This document shows, piece after piece, positions 35,276 through 45,488 of a DNA stretch of 64,000 nt. Position 1 is the first letter of the stretch. Every line of letters starts with the position of its first letter. Location of the stretch: the NCBI RefSeq assembly GCF_900110535.1, contig NZ_FOJA01000001.1, positions 310,001-374,000 of the forward strand, read 5' to 3'. Below the pieces are notes generated by a model. That model did no database searches. It was not told the origin of the DNA and saw only the letters and a list, made by a program, of their open reading frames with translations. The DNA comes from Halobacterium jilantaiense. GTDB lineage: Archaea > Halobacteriota > Halobacteria > Halobacteriales > Halobacteriaceae. A program made the position numbers and the translations under genes.

Positions 35276-36668
35276 ATGACTGACGACCGTCGGCACACCC
35301 GCCGCCAGGTCCTCCGCGCGGGGTTCGCCCTCGGCGCGGGCAGCGCGCTCGCAGGCTGCCTGACACTCGACACCGGCTTCGGGTCGTCCGACCAGCCCAG
35401 CCGAACGACGACCGTCCGGGACGGCGGGACGACGCCGACGGGTAGTCGAAGCGAGACGCCCGACGCCGTCGGCACCGAGTTCGTCGCCGGCGGCTTCGCG
35501 AACCCGCTCGGCGTCGAGTTCGCACCAGGCGACACGGGGACGCCGTACGTCGTCGACCAGCCCGGCGTCGTGTACGCAGTCGGTCGCGACGGCGTCCGCG
35601 AGGAGCCGTTCCTCGACGTGCGCGACCGGCTGGTCGACCTCTCGGGCTACGAGGAGCGCGGCCTGCTCGGCCTCGCCTTCCACCCCGACTTCGAGGCCGA
35701 CAGACGCGTCTTCGCGCGATACAGCGCGCCAGCGACCGCCGACACGCCGCCGAACTACAGCCACCGCTTCGTCCTGTCGTCGTTCCGAGTCACCGAAGGC
35801 AGCGCCGACCCCGACAGCGAGACACGCCTCCTGGAACTCCCACAGCCTCAGGCGAACCACAACGCCGGGAGCGTCGCCTTCGGTCCGGACGGCTTCCTCC
35901 ACGTCGGCACCGGCGACGGCGGCGGCGCGAACGACGTCGGGACCGGCCACGTCGCGGACTGGTACGACGCTACCGACGGCGGGAACGGCCAAGACGTCAC
36001 GGAGAACCTCCTGGGGAGTGTTCTCCGCATCGACGTCGACACCGACGGCGACCAGCCCTACGGCATTCCCGAGGACAACCCACTCGTCGGCCGGCCGGGG
36101 CTCGACGAGCAGTACGCCTGGGGGTTCCGGAACCCCTGGCGGTTCTCGTTCACCGACGGCGACCTCTTCGTCGCGGACGTCGGTCAGAACCGCTTCGAGG
36201 AGGTGAGCGTCGTCGAGGCCGGCGGAAACTACGGCTGGAACGTCCGGGAGGGCACCCACTGCTTCGACCCGGAGACACCCGGGTCGCCCCCCGACGACTG
36301 CCCCACAGAGACAGCCGACGGCGACCCGCTCCGCGACCCCATCGTCGAGTACGCCCACGACGGGGACGACCTCTCCGGCGTCTCGGTCATCGGCGGCTAC
36401 CGCTACACCGGCGACGCGCTCCCGGGGCTCGCCGGCGCATACGTCTTCCGGCGACTGGCAGGCCGACGGCCGCCTCTTCCTCGCACGACCGGACGACGGC
36501 CTCTGGGAGACCGAGACGGTCGACCTCGCGGGCAGCGACACCGGCTTGGGCCAGTACCTGCTCGCGTTCGGCCGGGACGCCGACGACGAACTGTACGTCG
36601 CCACCACCGACTCCGGGACGCCGACGGGGCAGTCGGGTGCGGTGCACCGACTCGTCTCGACCGCGTGA
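35276..36668 (+). pseudogene. PQQ-dependent sugar dehydrogenase-like lipoprotein, frameshifted near the C-terminus
   Basis: Encodes a six-bladed propeller dehydrogenase of the soluble glucose/aldose dehydrogenase (GSDH, YliI-like) family. It starts MTDDRRHTRRQVLRAGFALG, a Tat signal running into the lipobox LAGCLTL. Family motifs follow: GLLGLAFHPDFEADRRVFAR, QANHNAGSVAFGPDGFLHVG, YAWGFRNPWRFSFTDGDLFV and GGNYGWNVREGTHCF. At 36446-36451 (ttccgg) the frame shifts. Reading on with one base fewer gives FGDWQADGRLFLARPDDGLW, then LLAFGRDADDELYVATTDSG and a stop at 36668. Without the correction the frame runs into the next gene. Either a recent mutation or a sequencing indel is the cause. Confidence 0.8.
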
Positions 36669-36733
36669 CGGGTCGTCCCGGCAACCCGGTCCGGGTACCG
36701 AACACCAAAGACGACGGGCTTCCAGCACAGTCC

Positions 36734-36946
36734 ATGGACCGCGACGTCACCACGAGAGACCGCATCTGGGCGTCGGTACTGCGGCACGCTCAGCGAGACG
36801 ACCCGCTCTCTATCTCGAACGTCCGCAACGACATCCACTTCGACCACCGCCCTAGCGACGAGGAAGTGCGGCGCGTCCTCGAAGCCGCCAGCGAAATCGG
36901 CACGGTCGAACGGACGCCGTCCGGGCACTGGGCGTTCACCAACTAG
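36734..36946 (+). CDS. Small haloarchaeal protein, winged-helix-like
   Basis: A 70-residue soluble protein from the ATG at 36734: VTTRDRIWASVLRHAQRDDP, then VRNDIHFDHRPSDEEVRRVL and GTVERTPSGHWAFTN. Two helices followed by a beta hairpin suggest a degenerate winged-helix unit. No family name is certain. Because of the upstream frameshift the dehydrogenase frame reads through into this gene. Confidence 0.65.
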   Translation: MDRDVTTRDRIWASVLRHAQRDDPLSISNVRNDIHFDHRPSDEEVRRVLEAASEIGTVERTPSGHWAFTN

Positions 36947-37051
36947 CGCAGTCGCAGCGGCCACTGGAAAGCGTCAGTACGACGCGCCGGAAACCGACGC
37001 TGGACCGGGCTGTGTCTGTCGAGTCCGAAAAACGACAGAGGAGAGGGACCG

Positions 37052-37645
37052 TTACAGATTGACGGCGTTCTTGTCCTTGAGGGACTCGGGAACGTTCGCC
37101 CAGTAGGACGTTTTCGAGCCGTACTGGGTGGTCAGCGTGAGCTGGACCTCCTCGCCGGCCTTCAGCCCGTCCTCCGTGATGTCGTAGGAACTCATGACGA
37201 CTTTGACGCGGTCGGACTGGTCGACGAGCACGGGGTTGTTGTTGCCCTTGATCTGCTCGGTCGTGAAGTTCTCAGCGTTGGCCGCACTGCTGTTGTAGAC
37301 GAGGGTGGTGGCGGTGTCCGGGCCGATCCACTGGATGGTGGACTTGCTGAGGTTGATGTTGTCGGCACCTGCAGCCTGCCGAACCGTCAGGTTCACGTAG
37401 TCGACGACCTCGCTCGAGAGCGCGGAGTCGTTGACGTTGCCGTAGGCGGAGACGACGTCGATGCGGTTAGAGACCTGTGCACTGGCTTCCTCGCCCGTGG
37501 CTGCGCCTTTGGACTGGAGGAAGCCGGCCGTGTTGATGAGGACGCCGGCGGCGATCGCTGCGACCAGCACCATCGCGATGAACACGATGAGCGTGCCGAT
37601 CCCGACCTGACCGCGCTCGTCCTCGTCGTTGATGAATTCGAACAT
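37052..37645 (-). CDS. Archaellin (archaeal flagellin)
   Basis: A 197-residue filament subunit. The class III signal peptide is [11 protein letters not shown], with PibD cleavage expected after Arg11 before [20 protein letters not shown]. The hydrophobic helix and the following [20 protein letters not shown] are classic archaellin. Five N-glycosylation sequons are visible (Asn 72, 85, 98, 118, 126). The ATG at 37645 is chosen at the signal peptide; an in-frame ATG 20 codons upstream would spoil it. No other archaellum (fla/arl) or chemotaxis gene is near, so it is a solitary copy. Confidence 0.92.
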   Translation of the reverse strand: MFEFINDEDERGQVGIGTLIVFIAMVLVAAIAAGVLINTAGFLQSKGAATGEEASAQVSNRIDVVSAYGNVNDSALSSEVVDYVNLTVRQAAGADNINLSKSTIQWIGPDTATTLVYNSSAANAENFTTEQIKGNNNPVLVDQSDRVKVVMSSYDITEDGLKAGEEVQLTLTTQYGSKTSYWANVPESLKDKNAVNL

Positions 37646-37812
37646 GTGCGTAGTGCCCGCGCGGATACCGACGCGAGTACTCGACTGGAGTCGCAGGGCA
37701 CTCATAAACGTTCGCTCCGATTATCTGGCGTGAAAACCACGGTATGGCGGGCGCTCGGGTCAGACACTACCATCGCGGTGTCTCCCGCGCTCGTTCTTCT
37801 CAGAGTTCCGGT

Positions 37813-38172
37813 TCAGACGCCGGGGACGCCCACCGCATCGAACGTCGAGAGGCCGAGGAACGCGAGCGCGTAGAGCACGACGAGGACGGTGAGCCAGGCG
37901 ACGAACGCGATGAGGACGGCGCTCCCCCAGCCGCCGGGATACCGGGAGTTGATGACGGCGACGTACGCGAGCAACACCAGCAACGGTCCGAGCAGCGGAA
38001 TCCAGCCCAACAGGAAGCCGACGACTGCCCAGATGATGGCACCGAGCAGCGCCGTCACGATGGCGTACGTGTAGTCCTCGCGGTCGGTGACGACCCGCGC
38101 GCCGACGTAGATGCCGAGCGCGCCGACCAGGAGGCTGACGACGAAGACGACCAGAGAGTCGAGGAGCGCCAT
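37813..38172 (-). CDS. Haloarchaeal membrane protein, four helices
   Basis: A 119-residue very hydrophobic protein from the ATG at 38172 (MALLDSLVVFVVSLLVGALG). About four transmembrane segments, with VVTDREDYTYAIVTALLGAI and INSRYPGGWGSAVLIAFVAW between. No catalytic motif. It sits upstream of the archaellin on the same strand but is separated by 167 bases, so shared function is not implied. Confidence 0.7.
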   Translation of the reverse strand: MALLDSLVVFVVSLLVGALGIYVGARVVTDREDYTYAIVTALLGAIIWAVVGFLLGWIPLLGPLLVLLAYVAVINSRYPGGWGSAVLIAFVAWLTVLVVLYALAFLGLSTFDAVGVPGV

Positions 38173-38241
38173 ACCGGCTACCGTCGACGGACGCACTGAT
38201 TGTTAGTTCCGCGTTTCGCGACCCGCCGGTGGGATCCCGGG

Positions 38242-38538
38242 TCAGTCCGAGTCCGGGTCGTCGTCGGCTGCCGGCGGTCGGCTGGACAGCTCGCCGAATC
38301 GCCGGCGTGCACGCCCGGAGCGCCGCTCGGACTCGTCGGGGTCGTACGACACCGCAGCTACCCGGCCGTCCTCGACCTCGACGCGCAGGACGGCGTCCAC
38401 GCTGCGGCCGGCTTCGGGTAGCCGAGCCCTATCCAGCGCGCGCTCGCCGACTGTCTCGCCGTCGACTTCCAGCAGCACGACCGCCAGATCCCCCTCGAAG
38501 CGGTCCACGACGCCCGTGTAGGTTCCGTCTGCCGGCAT
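38242..38538 (-). CDS. DUF3006 family protein
   Basis: A 98-residue protein starting MPADGTYTGVVDRFEGDLAV, then VLLEVDGETVGERALDRARL and the charged tail ESERRSGRARRRFGELSSRP. This is the small beta-barrel DUF3006 pattern, often paired with MBL hydrolases of the ComEC/Rec2 type. Its ATG shares one base with the stop codon of the MBL gene (TGATG), so it is coupled to it. Confidence 0.85.
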   Translation of the reverse strand: MPADGTYTGVVDRFEGDLAVVLLEVDGETVGERALDRARLPEAGRSVDAVLRVEVEDGRVAAVSYDPDESERRSGRARRRFGELSSRPPAADDDPDSD

Positions 38539-39959
38539 CAGTACGCCTCCCGGGTCACAGTCGACCCGTCGTCGTCCTGCACCGTAACGATGTCCCCAGC
38601 GTTGTTCCACACCGCGCGGTCCAGTCCCCAGTAGACCGCCGTCCGTGTGTCCGTTCCGGTGCCCGTGTACAGCGTCACGCGCTCGCCGGGTCCGAGTTCG
38701 AGCCCGGTCGGGAACACGTACTCGTGGCCGGCCTTGTCGGTGACAGTCCACCCGCCGAGGTTCAGTGGCTCCGCGCCGTCGTTCTCGAAGACGACGTACT
38801 CGCCGTTCGGGTTCTCGTTGTCGTCGCCGGGTGCGTCTTCGTGGACGTCCACGACCGAGAGCGAACCGTCCATCTGCTCGGTGGTGGTCGGCGGCACGTC
38901 CGCCACCGGCCCCGCCACCGGAATCACGGCCCGGACCGCGAGGTCGTCCGCCGGTTCGGCGTCGCTCGGGGCTCCGTCTCGGAGGGCCAGCGGGCCCGTC
39001 GGCGCGTCGCGCTGTGTCGCGACGGTGACGGCGGACCCGTTACTGGTCACGCGCACCGCGCCGTGGGTGGCCGTCCAGTACGTCCGAACGCCGCGCTCGG
39101 CGAGCCGCGAGAGCACCGCCTCGTGGGGGTGGCCGTACTGGGAGTCGTACGCGCTGGAGACGACGGCGACCCGCGGCGTCGCGGCGTCGAGGAACGTCGC
39201 GCCCGAACTCGACGCGCTGCCGTGGTGGCCCGCGCTCAGCACGGTCGCGTTCAGTCCGTCGCCGTACTCGTCGACGAGGAACGCTTCGCTTTCGTCTTCG
39301 CCGTCGCCCGGCAGCAACAGCGTCGTGTTCCCGAACCCGAGTCGGAGGACGACGCTGTTCTCGTTGCGGTCGCCGCCCGCGAGGTGGCGGCGCGGCGGCG
39401 CGAGCACTTCGATGTCGACGCCGGCCATCGGAATCGGGTCGCCGGCGCGCGTCTCGTACAGGGGCACGTCGTGGGCTTCGACGGCGTCGAGGTAGTTATC
39501 GTAGGTCTGGGATGACGCCGTGATGCCGGGGTCGTAGACGGCACCGACGCCCTCGCTCTCGGTCTCGAAGTGTTCGATGACCGCGGCGTGGCCGCCGATG
39601 TGGTCGGCGTCGGCGTGACTCGTCACGAGGTAGTCGAGGCGCTCCACGCCCCGGGCGTCGAGGTACGCGAGGACGTCCTCGCCGTCGTCGCGCCAGTCCC
39701 CCGAGTCCATGAGCATCGTCTCGCCCGTCGGACCCTCGACGAAGACACTCGACCCCTGGCCGACGTCGAGAAAGTGGACAGACAGCGTGCCGTTCGGCGA
39801 GTCGACGGTTGGCTGGCTCCCCGACGCGGACTGGGAATCGGGCGGTGCGTCGGTCTGCTCGCTCGGCGCGACGGCCCCGTCGCTGACCGCGCCCGTACAC
39901 CCCGCGAGGGCGACGAGGGCGACCACACCGAGAACGACGATGACTCGACGCCGGTCCAT
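38538..39959 (-). CDS. Secreted MBL-fold hydrolase (ComEC/Rec2-like) with lamin-tail domain
   Basis: A 473-residue lipoprotein: MDRRRVIVVLGVVALVALAG then the lipobox Cys. The MBL domain (about residues 55-310) has LSVHFLDVGQGSSVFVEGPT, the metal motif TSHADADHIGGHAA, LLLPGDGEDESEAFL and VLSAGHHGSASSSG. A C-terminal lamin-tail domain (about 370-470) has GEYVVFENDGAEPLNLGGWT and LGPGERVTLYTGTGTDTRTA. Related proteins are thought to be extracellular nucleases or competence-linked hydrolases; the substrate here is inferred. It is divergent from leuA. Confidence 0.88.
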   Translation of the reverse strand: MDRRRVIVVLGVVALVALAGCTGAVSDGAVAPSEQTDAPPDSQSASGSQPTVDSPNGTLSVHFLDVGQGSSVFVEGPTGETMLMDSGDWRDDGEDVLAYLDARGVERLDYLVTSHADADHIGGHAAVIEHFETESEGVGAVYDPGITASSQTYDNYLDAVEAHDVPLYETRAGDPIPMAGVDIEVLAPPRRHLAGGDRNENSVVLRLGFGNTTLLLPGDGEDESEAFLVDEYGDGLNATVLSAGHHGSASSSGATFLDAATPRVAVVSSAYDSQYGHPHEAVLSRLAERGVRTYWTATHGAVRVTSNGSAVTVATQRDAPTGPLALRDGAPSDAEPADDLAVRAVIPVAGPVADVPPTTTEQMDGSLSVVDVHEDAPGDDNENPNGEYVVFENDGAEPLNLGGWTVTDKAGHEYVFPTGLELGPGERVTLYTGTGTDTRTAVYWGLDRAVWNNAGDIVTVQDDDGSTVTREAY

Positions 39960-40124
39960 GTGTTATTCCAACACTCCCCGCGCGAATAGGTGTTCTGGGC
40001 GCACTCGCGTCCGATTCTCGGGCGAGCAGGCCGCAGTCGCGGCACCAACGAGAGGGTGCGTCCTTTGGCAACGTCTGCCAGCGGGGGAAGACGTAAGTGC
40101 AACCGCGGACTGGGGAGCGATACG

Positions 40125-41346
<1,222 letters not shown>

Positions 41347-41412
41347 CGCCGGCCGGCAAGCCTTGCGCCACCAGTCACATCTATACGTGGCCGCGCGATA
41401 GCGGGGTGTACG

Positions 41413-41490
41413 ATGCAGTCTCACACCGCACGCTCGGCCGTTCTCGCGGGCAGCGGTGTGGCTGTCGGACTCGGTATTGTAGGGGCGTAA
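41413..41490 (+). CDS. Putative leader peptide upstream of ilvB (25 residues)
   Basis: A tiny frame from ATG 41413 to TAA at 41488-41490. The last 16 residues (AVLAGSGVAVGLGIVG and a final Ala) contain four Val, two Leu and one Ile, the end products of the operon that follows. The stop codon lies in the loop of a hairpin (41479-41499). A CTATAC element at 41391-41396 lies 19 bases upstream, closer than the usual spacing for a leaderless start. It could be an attenuator peptide, or a small membrane peptide, or non-coding. Confidence 0.4.
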   Translation: MQSHTARSAVLAGSGVAVGLGIVGA

Positions 41491-41499
41491 GCTCCCTAC
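41479..41499 (+). promoter_or_regulatory. Hairpin overlapping the leader-peptide stop, upstream of ilvB
   Basis: GTAGGGG and CTCCCTAC-side bases form a seven-pair stem (six Watson-Crick, one G-U) around a seven-base loop that contains the leader stop codon TAA. It lies 115 bases before the ilvB ATG. The arrangement suits ribosome-dependent control of the downstream operon; no T-run follows, so a terminator is not evident. Confidence 0.4.
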
Positions 41500-41563
41500 C
41501 TACACTTCTCACCGACCCGACCGGTACCGAATTTCCAGACCGATAGCCACCGCAGCATCCGCA

Positions 41564-41617
41564 ATGACACACGCAGCAGACACCCGAGACACGACAGCGA
41601 CCGAGGGGTATCGATGA
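41564..41617 (+). CDS. Mini-ORF (17 residues) overlapping the ilvB start
   Basis: ATG 41564 opens a 17-codon frame (MTHAADTRDTTATEGYR) whose TGA overlaps the ilvB ATG as ATGA. Ribosomes finishing it could restart on ilvB. It is Thr/Ala rich rather than Val/Leu rich. Nothing else shows it is translated. Confidence 0.25.
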   Translation: MTHAADTRDTTATEGYR

Positions 41618-43488
41618 CAGACCACGGCGCAGTGCCGGAGTTCGACGACGCGGACGCGCCGGGCGAACCGACGCCCGACGCGGACGCGCCGACTCCCGAG
41701 GGGGAGACGAACGACGGCCGCGACCCGGAGCGGGAGGACAGCACCGACGAGACGACACCGACCGGCGCTGACGCGGTCGTCGCCGCGCTCGAAGCAGCCG
41801 GTGCAGAGACGGTGTTCGGCGTGCAGGGCGGCGCTATCATGCCGGTCTACGACGCGCTGTACGACGCCGACGACGTGTCCCACGTGACGATGGCCCACGA
41901 GCAGGGCGCGGCCCACGCCGCGGACGCGTACGGCGCAGTCACGGGCGAGCCGGGCGTCTGCATGGCGACCTCGGGGCCCGGCGCGACGAACCTCGTGACT
42001 GGCATCGCGGACGCCGACATGGACTCCGAGCCGGTCGTCGCGCTCACCGGGCAGGTCCCTTCCGATTTGGTCGGCAACGACGCGTTCCAGGAGACGGACA
42101 CGGTCGGCGTCACGACCCCCATCACGAAGTCCAACACGTTCGCGTCGAGCGCCGACGAGGTCGGCGAGGACGTGTCGACGGCGTTCGCGCTGGCGGCCAG
42201 CGGTCGACAGGGGCCGACCCTCGTCGACCTCCCGAAAGACGTGACGACCGACGAGACGGACGCCGAACCGACCGAGCCGACGGTTCCCGGCACCGTCTCG
42301 GTCCCTGAGCGAGCCGACGAGGCCGCAGTCGACGCCGCCGCAGCTACCATCGCTGCCGCCGACCGACCCGTGATTCTCGCGGGCGGCGGCGTCGTGAAGG
42401 GCGACGCCACAGACGAACTGCGGGCGTTCGCGAAAGACCACGAGATTCCGGTGGCGACGACGATGCCCGGCATCGGCGCGTTCCCGGAAGACCACGACCT
42501 CGCACTGGAGATGGCGGGGATGCACGGCACCGGGTACGCGAACATGGCGACGACGATGACCGACTGCCTGCTGGCGGTCGGCACCAGATTCGACGACCGG
42601 CTGACCGGCGGCGTCGACTCGTTCGCGCCGGAGGCGACCGTCGTCCACGTCGACATCGACCCGGCAGAGATTTCGAAGAACGTCGAGGCCGACCACCCGC
42701 TGGTCGGGGACGCTGGTACCGTCCTCGACCAGCTCGCGGCCGCGATGGACGGCTCGCCGGACACGGACGAGTGGTTGTCGCAGTGTCGCGACTGGCAGAC
42801 GGAGTACCCGATGGACTACGCGGTGCCCGCGGCCGATACCGACGACGGCGCGCCCGACGCGTCGGCGTTCCCCGACGACGAGCCGGTGAAACCGCAGTTC
42901 GTCGTCGAGGCCGTCGACGCCGCGACCGACGACGACACCGTCGTCACGACCGGCGTCGGCCAGCACCAGATGTGGGCCTGCCAGTACTGGACGTACACCG
43001 AGCCCCGGACGTGGGTGTCGAGCCACGGCCTCGGCGCGATGGGGTACGGACTGCCGTCCGCCATCGGCGCACGGCTGGCCGCAGACGACGACCAGTCCGT
43101 CGTCTGCTTCGACGGCGACGGCTCGTTCCTGATGACGTGTCAGGAACTCGTCGTCGCGGCCCGCGAGAACCTCGACATCACCGTCTTCGTGCTGAACAAC
43201 GAGGCCATCGGGATGGTCAAGCAGTGGCAGGACGCCTTCTTCGACGGCCGGCGGATGGCCTCGGAGTACCCCTGGGTGCCGGAGTTCGACGCGCTCGCCG
43301 AGGCGTTCGGTGCCGACGGCTTCCGCATCGAGCGCTACGACGACGTCGCTGACACCGTCGGGGCGGCGCTCGCCACCGACGGACCGGCGGTCGTGGACGT
43401 CTACATCGACCCGACCGAGGAGGTCTACCCGATGGTCCCGTCTGGCGGCGACAACGGCCAGTTCGCGCTCTCGGAGGCCCACCTATGA
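41614..43488 (+). CDS. ilvB: Acetolactate synthase, large subunit
   Basis: ThDP- and FAD-dependent first enzyme of valine/isoleucine synthesis. The 624-residue protein has an acidic extension of about 45 residues, then GADAVVAALEAAGAETVFGV, the catalytic Glu in MAHEQGAAHAADAYG, ATSGPGATNLVTGIADADMD, QVPSDLVGNDAFQETDTVGV, and the ThDP-binding GDGSFLMTCQELVVAAREN with FVLNNEAIGMV. Full length with all three domains. The small subunit starts in its stop codon (ATGA). Confidence 0.95.
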   Translation: MTDHGAVPEFDDADAPGEPTPDADAPTPEGETNDGRDPEREDSTDETTPTGADAVVAALEAAGAETVFGVQGGAIMPVYDALYDADDVSHVTMAHEQGAAHAADAYGAVTGEPGVCMATSGPGATNLVTGIADADMDSEPVVALTGQVPSDLVGNDAFQETDTVGVTTPITKSNTFASSADEVGEDVSTAFALAASGRQGPTLVDLPKDVTTDETDAEPTEPTVPGTVSVPERADEAAVDAAAATIAAADRPVILAGGGVVKGDATDELRAFAKDHEIPVATTMPGIGAFPEDHDLALEMAGMHGTGYANMATTMTDCLLAVGTRFDDRLTGGVDSFAPEATVVHVDIDPAEISKNVEADHPLVGDAGTVLDQLAAAMDGSPDTDEWLSQCRDWQTEYPMDYAVPAADTDDGAPDASAFPDDEPVKPQFVVEAVDAATDDDTVVTTGVGQHQMWACQYWTYTEPRTWVSSHGLGAMGYGLPSAIGARLAADDDQSVVCFDGDGSFLMTCQELVVAARENLDITVFVLNNEAIGMVKQWQDAFFDGRRMASEYPWVPEFDALAEAFGADGFRIERYDDVADTVGAALATDGPAVVDVYIDPTEEVYPMVPSGGDNGQFALSEAHL

Positions 43489-44111
43489 GCGGCCGGAACG
43501 AACAGCGGGGGCTCCCGGGTCCCGCGCCCGAGGACCGCCAGCGGCCGCGGGGCCGGCGGACGGCCCAGGGCGTCCGCGTCGACCCGGAGGCGGAAGCCGA
43601 GCATCCGGCGCGGCGCACGGTCATCTCCGCGCTCGTCGAACACGAGCCGGGCGTGCTGGCGCGGGTCTCCGGGCTGTTCAGCCGCCGGCAGTTCAACATC
43701 GAGTCGCTGACCGTGGCGGACACGCAGAACGACGACTGGGCGCGCATCACCGTCGTCGTGGAGGAGCCGGACCCGGGCATCGACCAGGTCGAGAAGCAGC
43801 TCGCGAAGGTCGTCCCCGTCATCCACGTCCGGGAACTCGAAGCCGACGCGCTCGCCCGCGAACTCGTCGTCGTGAAAGTGGACGCCGACCGCCCGGAGGC
43901 GGTCCACGCAATCACCGAGATGTACGGCGGGACCACCCTCGACGCCGGCCCGCGGACGGTGACGGTCGAACTCACCGGTGACGAACAGAAAATCGACGAC
44001 GCCATCGACGCGTTCCGCCAGTTCGGTATCCGCGAGATCGCCCGCACCGGCCAGACGGCACTGGCCCGTGGCGAGACGAAAACAGCAGTCGTTCCAGACC
44101 ACCTCAAATGA
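43485..44111 (+). CDS. ilvN: Acetolactate synthase, regulatory small subunit
   Basis: A 208-residue subunit that stimulates IlvB and gives valine feedback. After a charged N-terminal extension of about 40 residues it shows the ACT domain start [40 protein letters not shown] and the second domain [20 protein letters not shown]. It overlaps ilvB and ilvC by four bases each, so synthesis of the three proteins is coupled. Confidence 0.93.
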   Translation: MSGRNEQRGLPGPAPEDRQRPRGRRTAQGVRVDPEAEAEHPARRTVISALVEHEPGVLARVSGLFSRRQFNIESLTVADTQNDDWARITVVVEEPDPGIDQVEKQLAKVVPVIHVRELEADALARELVVVKVDADRPEAVHAITEMYGGTTLDAGPRTVTVELTGDEQKIDDAIDAFRQFGIREIARTGQTALARGETKTAVVPDHLK

Positions 44112-45184
44112 CAGAGACAGACAGCAGTCCGAGCGGAGACGAGCAGTTCACGCAACCAGTGTACCACGAGTCCGACGCGGACCGACGACACGTCGACGAC
44201 AAGACGGTCGCCGTCCTCGGCTACGGCAGTCAGGGGCACGCGCACGCCCAGAACCTCGCCGACAGCGACGTCGACGTGGTCGTCGGCCTGCGGGAGACCT
44301 CCGACTCCCGGAGGGCGGCCGAAGCCGACGGGCTGCGCGTAGCGACCCCAGTCGAGGCAGCCAGCGAGGCCGACGTCGTCTCCGTGCTCGTGCCGGACAC
44401 CGTGCAGCCGGACGTGTTCGACGCCATCGAGCCCGAACTCGACGCGGGCGACACGCTCCAGTTCGCGCACGGGTTCAACGTCCACTACGGCCAGATAGAG
44501 CCGCCGGAGCGCGTCGACGTGACGATGATTGCGCCGAAGTCTCCCGGCCACCTCGTCCGCCGGAACTACGAGGCAGGCGAGGGCACGCCCGCGCTGCTGG
44601 CGGTCTACCAGAACGCCACCGGCGAGGCGCGGCAGGAGGCCCTAGCGTACGCCGACGCCATCGGCTGCGCGCGTGCTGGCGTCGTGGAGACGACGTTCCG
44701 CGAGGAGACCGAGACCGACCTGTTCGGCGAGCAGGCCGTGCTCTGTGGCGGCGTCGCCGAACTCACGAAGGCGGGCTACGAGACGCTCGTGGACGCCGGG
44801 TACAGCCCCGAGATGGCGTACTTCGAGTGTCTGAACGAGCTCAAACTCATCGTGGACCTGATGTACGAGGGCGGTATCGGCGCGATGTGGGATTCGGTCT
44901 CCGACACGGCCGAGTACGGCGGGCTGACGCGCGGCGACGCGGTCGTCGACGAGTCGGTCCGCGAGAACATGGAGGAAGTCCTCGAAGAGGTCCAGAACGG
45001 CGCGTTCGCGACCGAGTGGGTCGCGGAGAATCAGGCCGGCCGGCCGTCGTACAAGCAGCGCCGCAAAGCGGAGCAGGAACACGACATCGAGGACGTCGGG
45101 GAGCGGCTCCGCAGCCTGTTCGCGTGGGCCGACGAGACCGCGTCCGAGGCCGAGCGGGAGCCGGAGGTGTCCGCCGATGACTGA
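44108..45184 (+). CDS. ilvC: Ketol-acid reductoisomerase
   Basis: NADPH- and Mg-dependent isomerisation and reduction of acetolactate and acetohydroxybutyrate. The 358-residue class I enzyme has [40 protein letters not shown], the metal site [40 protein letters not shown] and [14 protein letters not shown]. An acidic C-terminal extension ([13 protein letters not shown]) is typical of halophiles. It overlaps the next small gene by eight bases. Confidence 0.95.
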   Translation: MTETDSSPSGDEQFTQPVYHESDADRRHVDDKTVAVLGYGSQGHAHAQNLADSDVDVVVGLRETSDSRRAAEADGLRVATPVEAASEADVVSVLVPDTVQPDVFDAIEPELDAGDTLQFAHGFNVHYGQIEPPERVDVTMIAPKSPGHLVRRNYEAGEGTPALLAVYQNATGEARQEALAYADAIGCARAGVVETTFREETETDLFGEQAVLCGGVAELTKAGYETLVDAGYSPEMAYFECLNELKLIVDLMYEGGIGAMWDSVSDTAEYGGLTRGDAVVDESVRENMEEVLEEVQNGAFATEWVAENQAGRPSYKQRRKAEQEHDIEDVGERLRSLFAWADETASEAEREPEVSADD

Positions 45185-45488
45185 GCGCACGATGCGGTCG
45201 GTCAGCCAGCGCAACCCCGCCGACCCCGACCACGCCGTCGGCACGGTGTTCCGACGCGGGCCGGCGGTCGTCGCGGACGGCGGCGAGCGCGGCGCGGCCG
45301 CGACCCAGCGCCCCGACGGCGGCGACGAGGACGCCGACGGCGACCCGAAGATGAAGGACGTCGACCAGACGCCGCCGGACGAGGACGCGAGCGCGAACCG
45401 CGTCTGGGAGCGCGGCGGCGAACCGCCCGCCGGCGACGATGAGACCGCCGCCGACGGCGACGAGGACGACTCCGTAGACGATGAGTGA
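45177..45488 (+). CDS. Acidic protein between ilvC and leuC, function unknown
   Basis: A 103-residue protein. The N-terminal third is ordered ([31 protein letters not shown]). The rest is an Asp/Glu/Gly/Pro-rich disordered tail containing [15 protein letters not shown] and ANRVWERGG. It overlaps ilvC by eight bases and leuC by eight bases. A hypothetical gene at this position is, from memory, also present in other haloarchaeal ilv-leu clusters, which argues for a role with these enzymes. I cannot assign one. An alternative ATG lies five codons into the gene, at 45192. Confidence 0.75.
   Translation: MTERTMRSVSQRNPADPDHAVGTVFRRGPAVVADGGERGAAATQRPDGGDEDADGDPKMKDVDQTPPDEDASANRVWERGGEPPAGDDETAADGDEDDSVDDE

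Noticed and set aside
37646-37705. Upstream in-frame ATG of the archaellin
   Set aside because: It would add 20 residues before the class III signal peptide, which must be close to the N-terminus for PibD processing.
41641-41696. Direct repeat gcggacgcgcc at the start of ilvB as a possible mobile or regulatory repeat
   Set aside because: It only encodes the low-complexity acidic extension of IlvB and is explained by codon bias.
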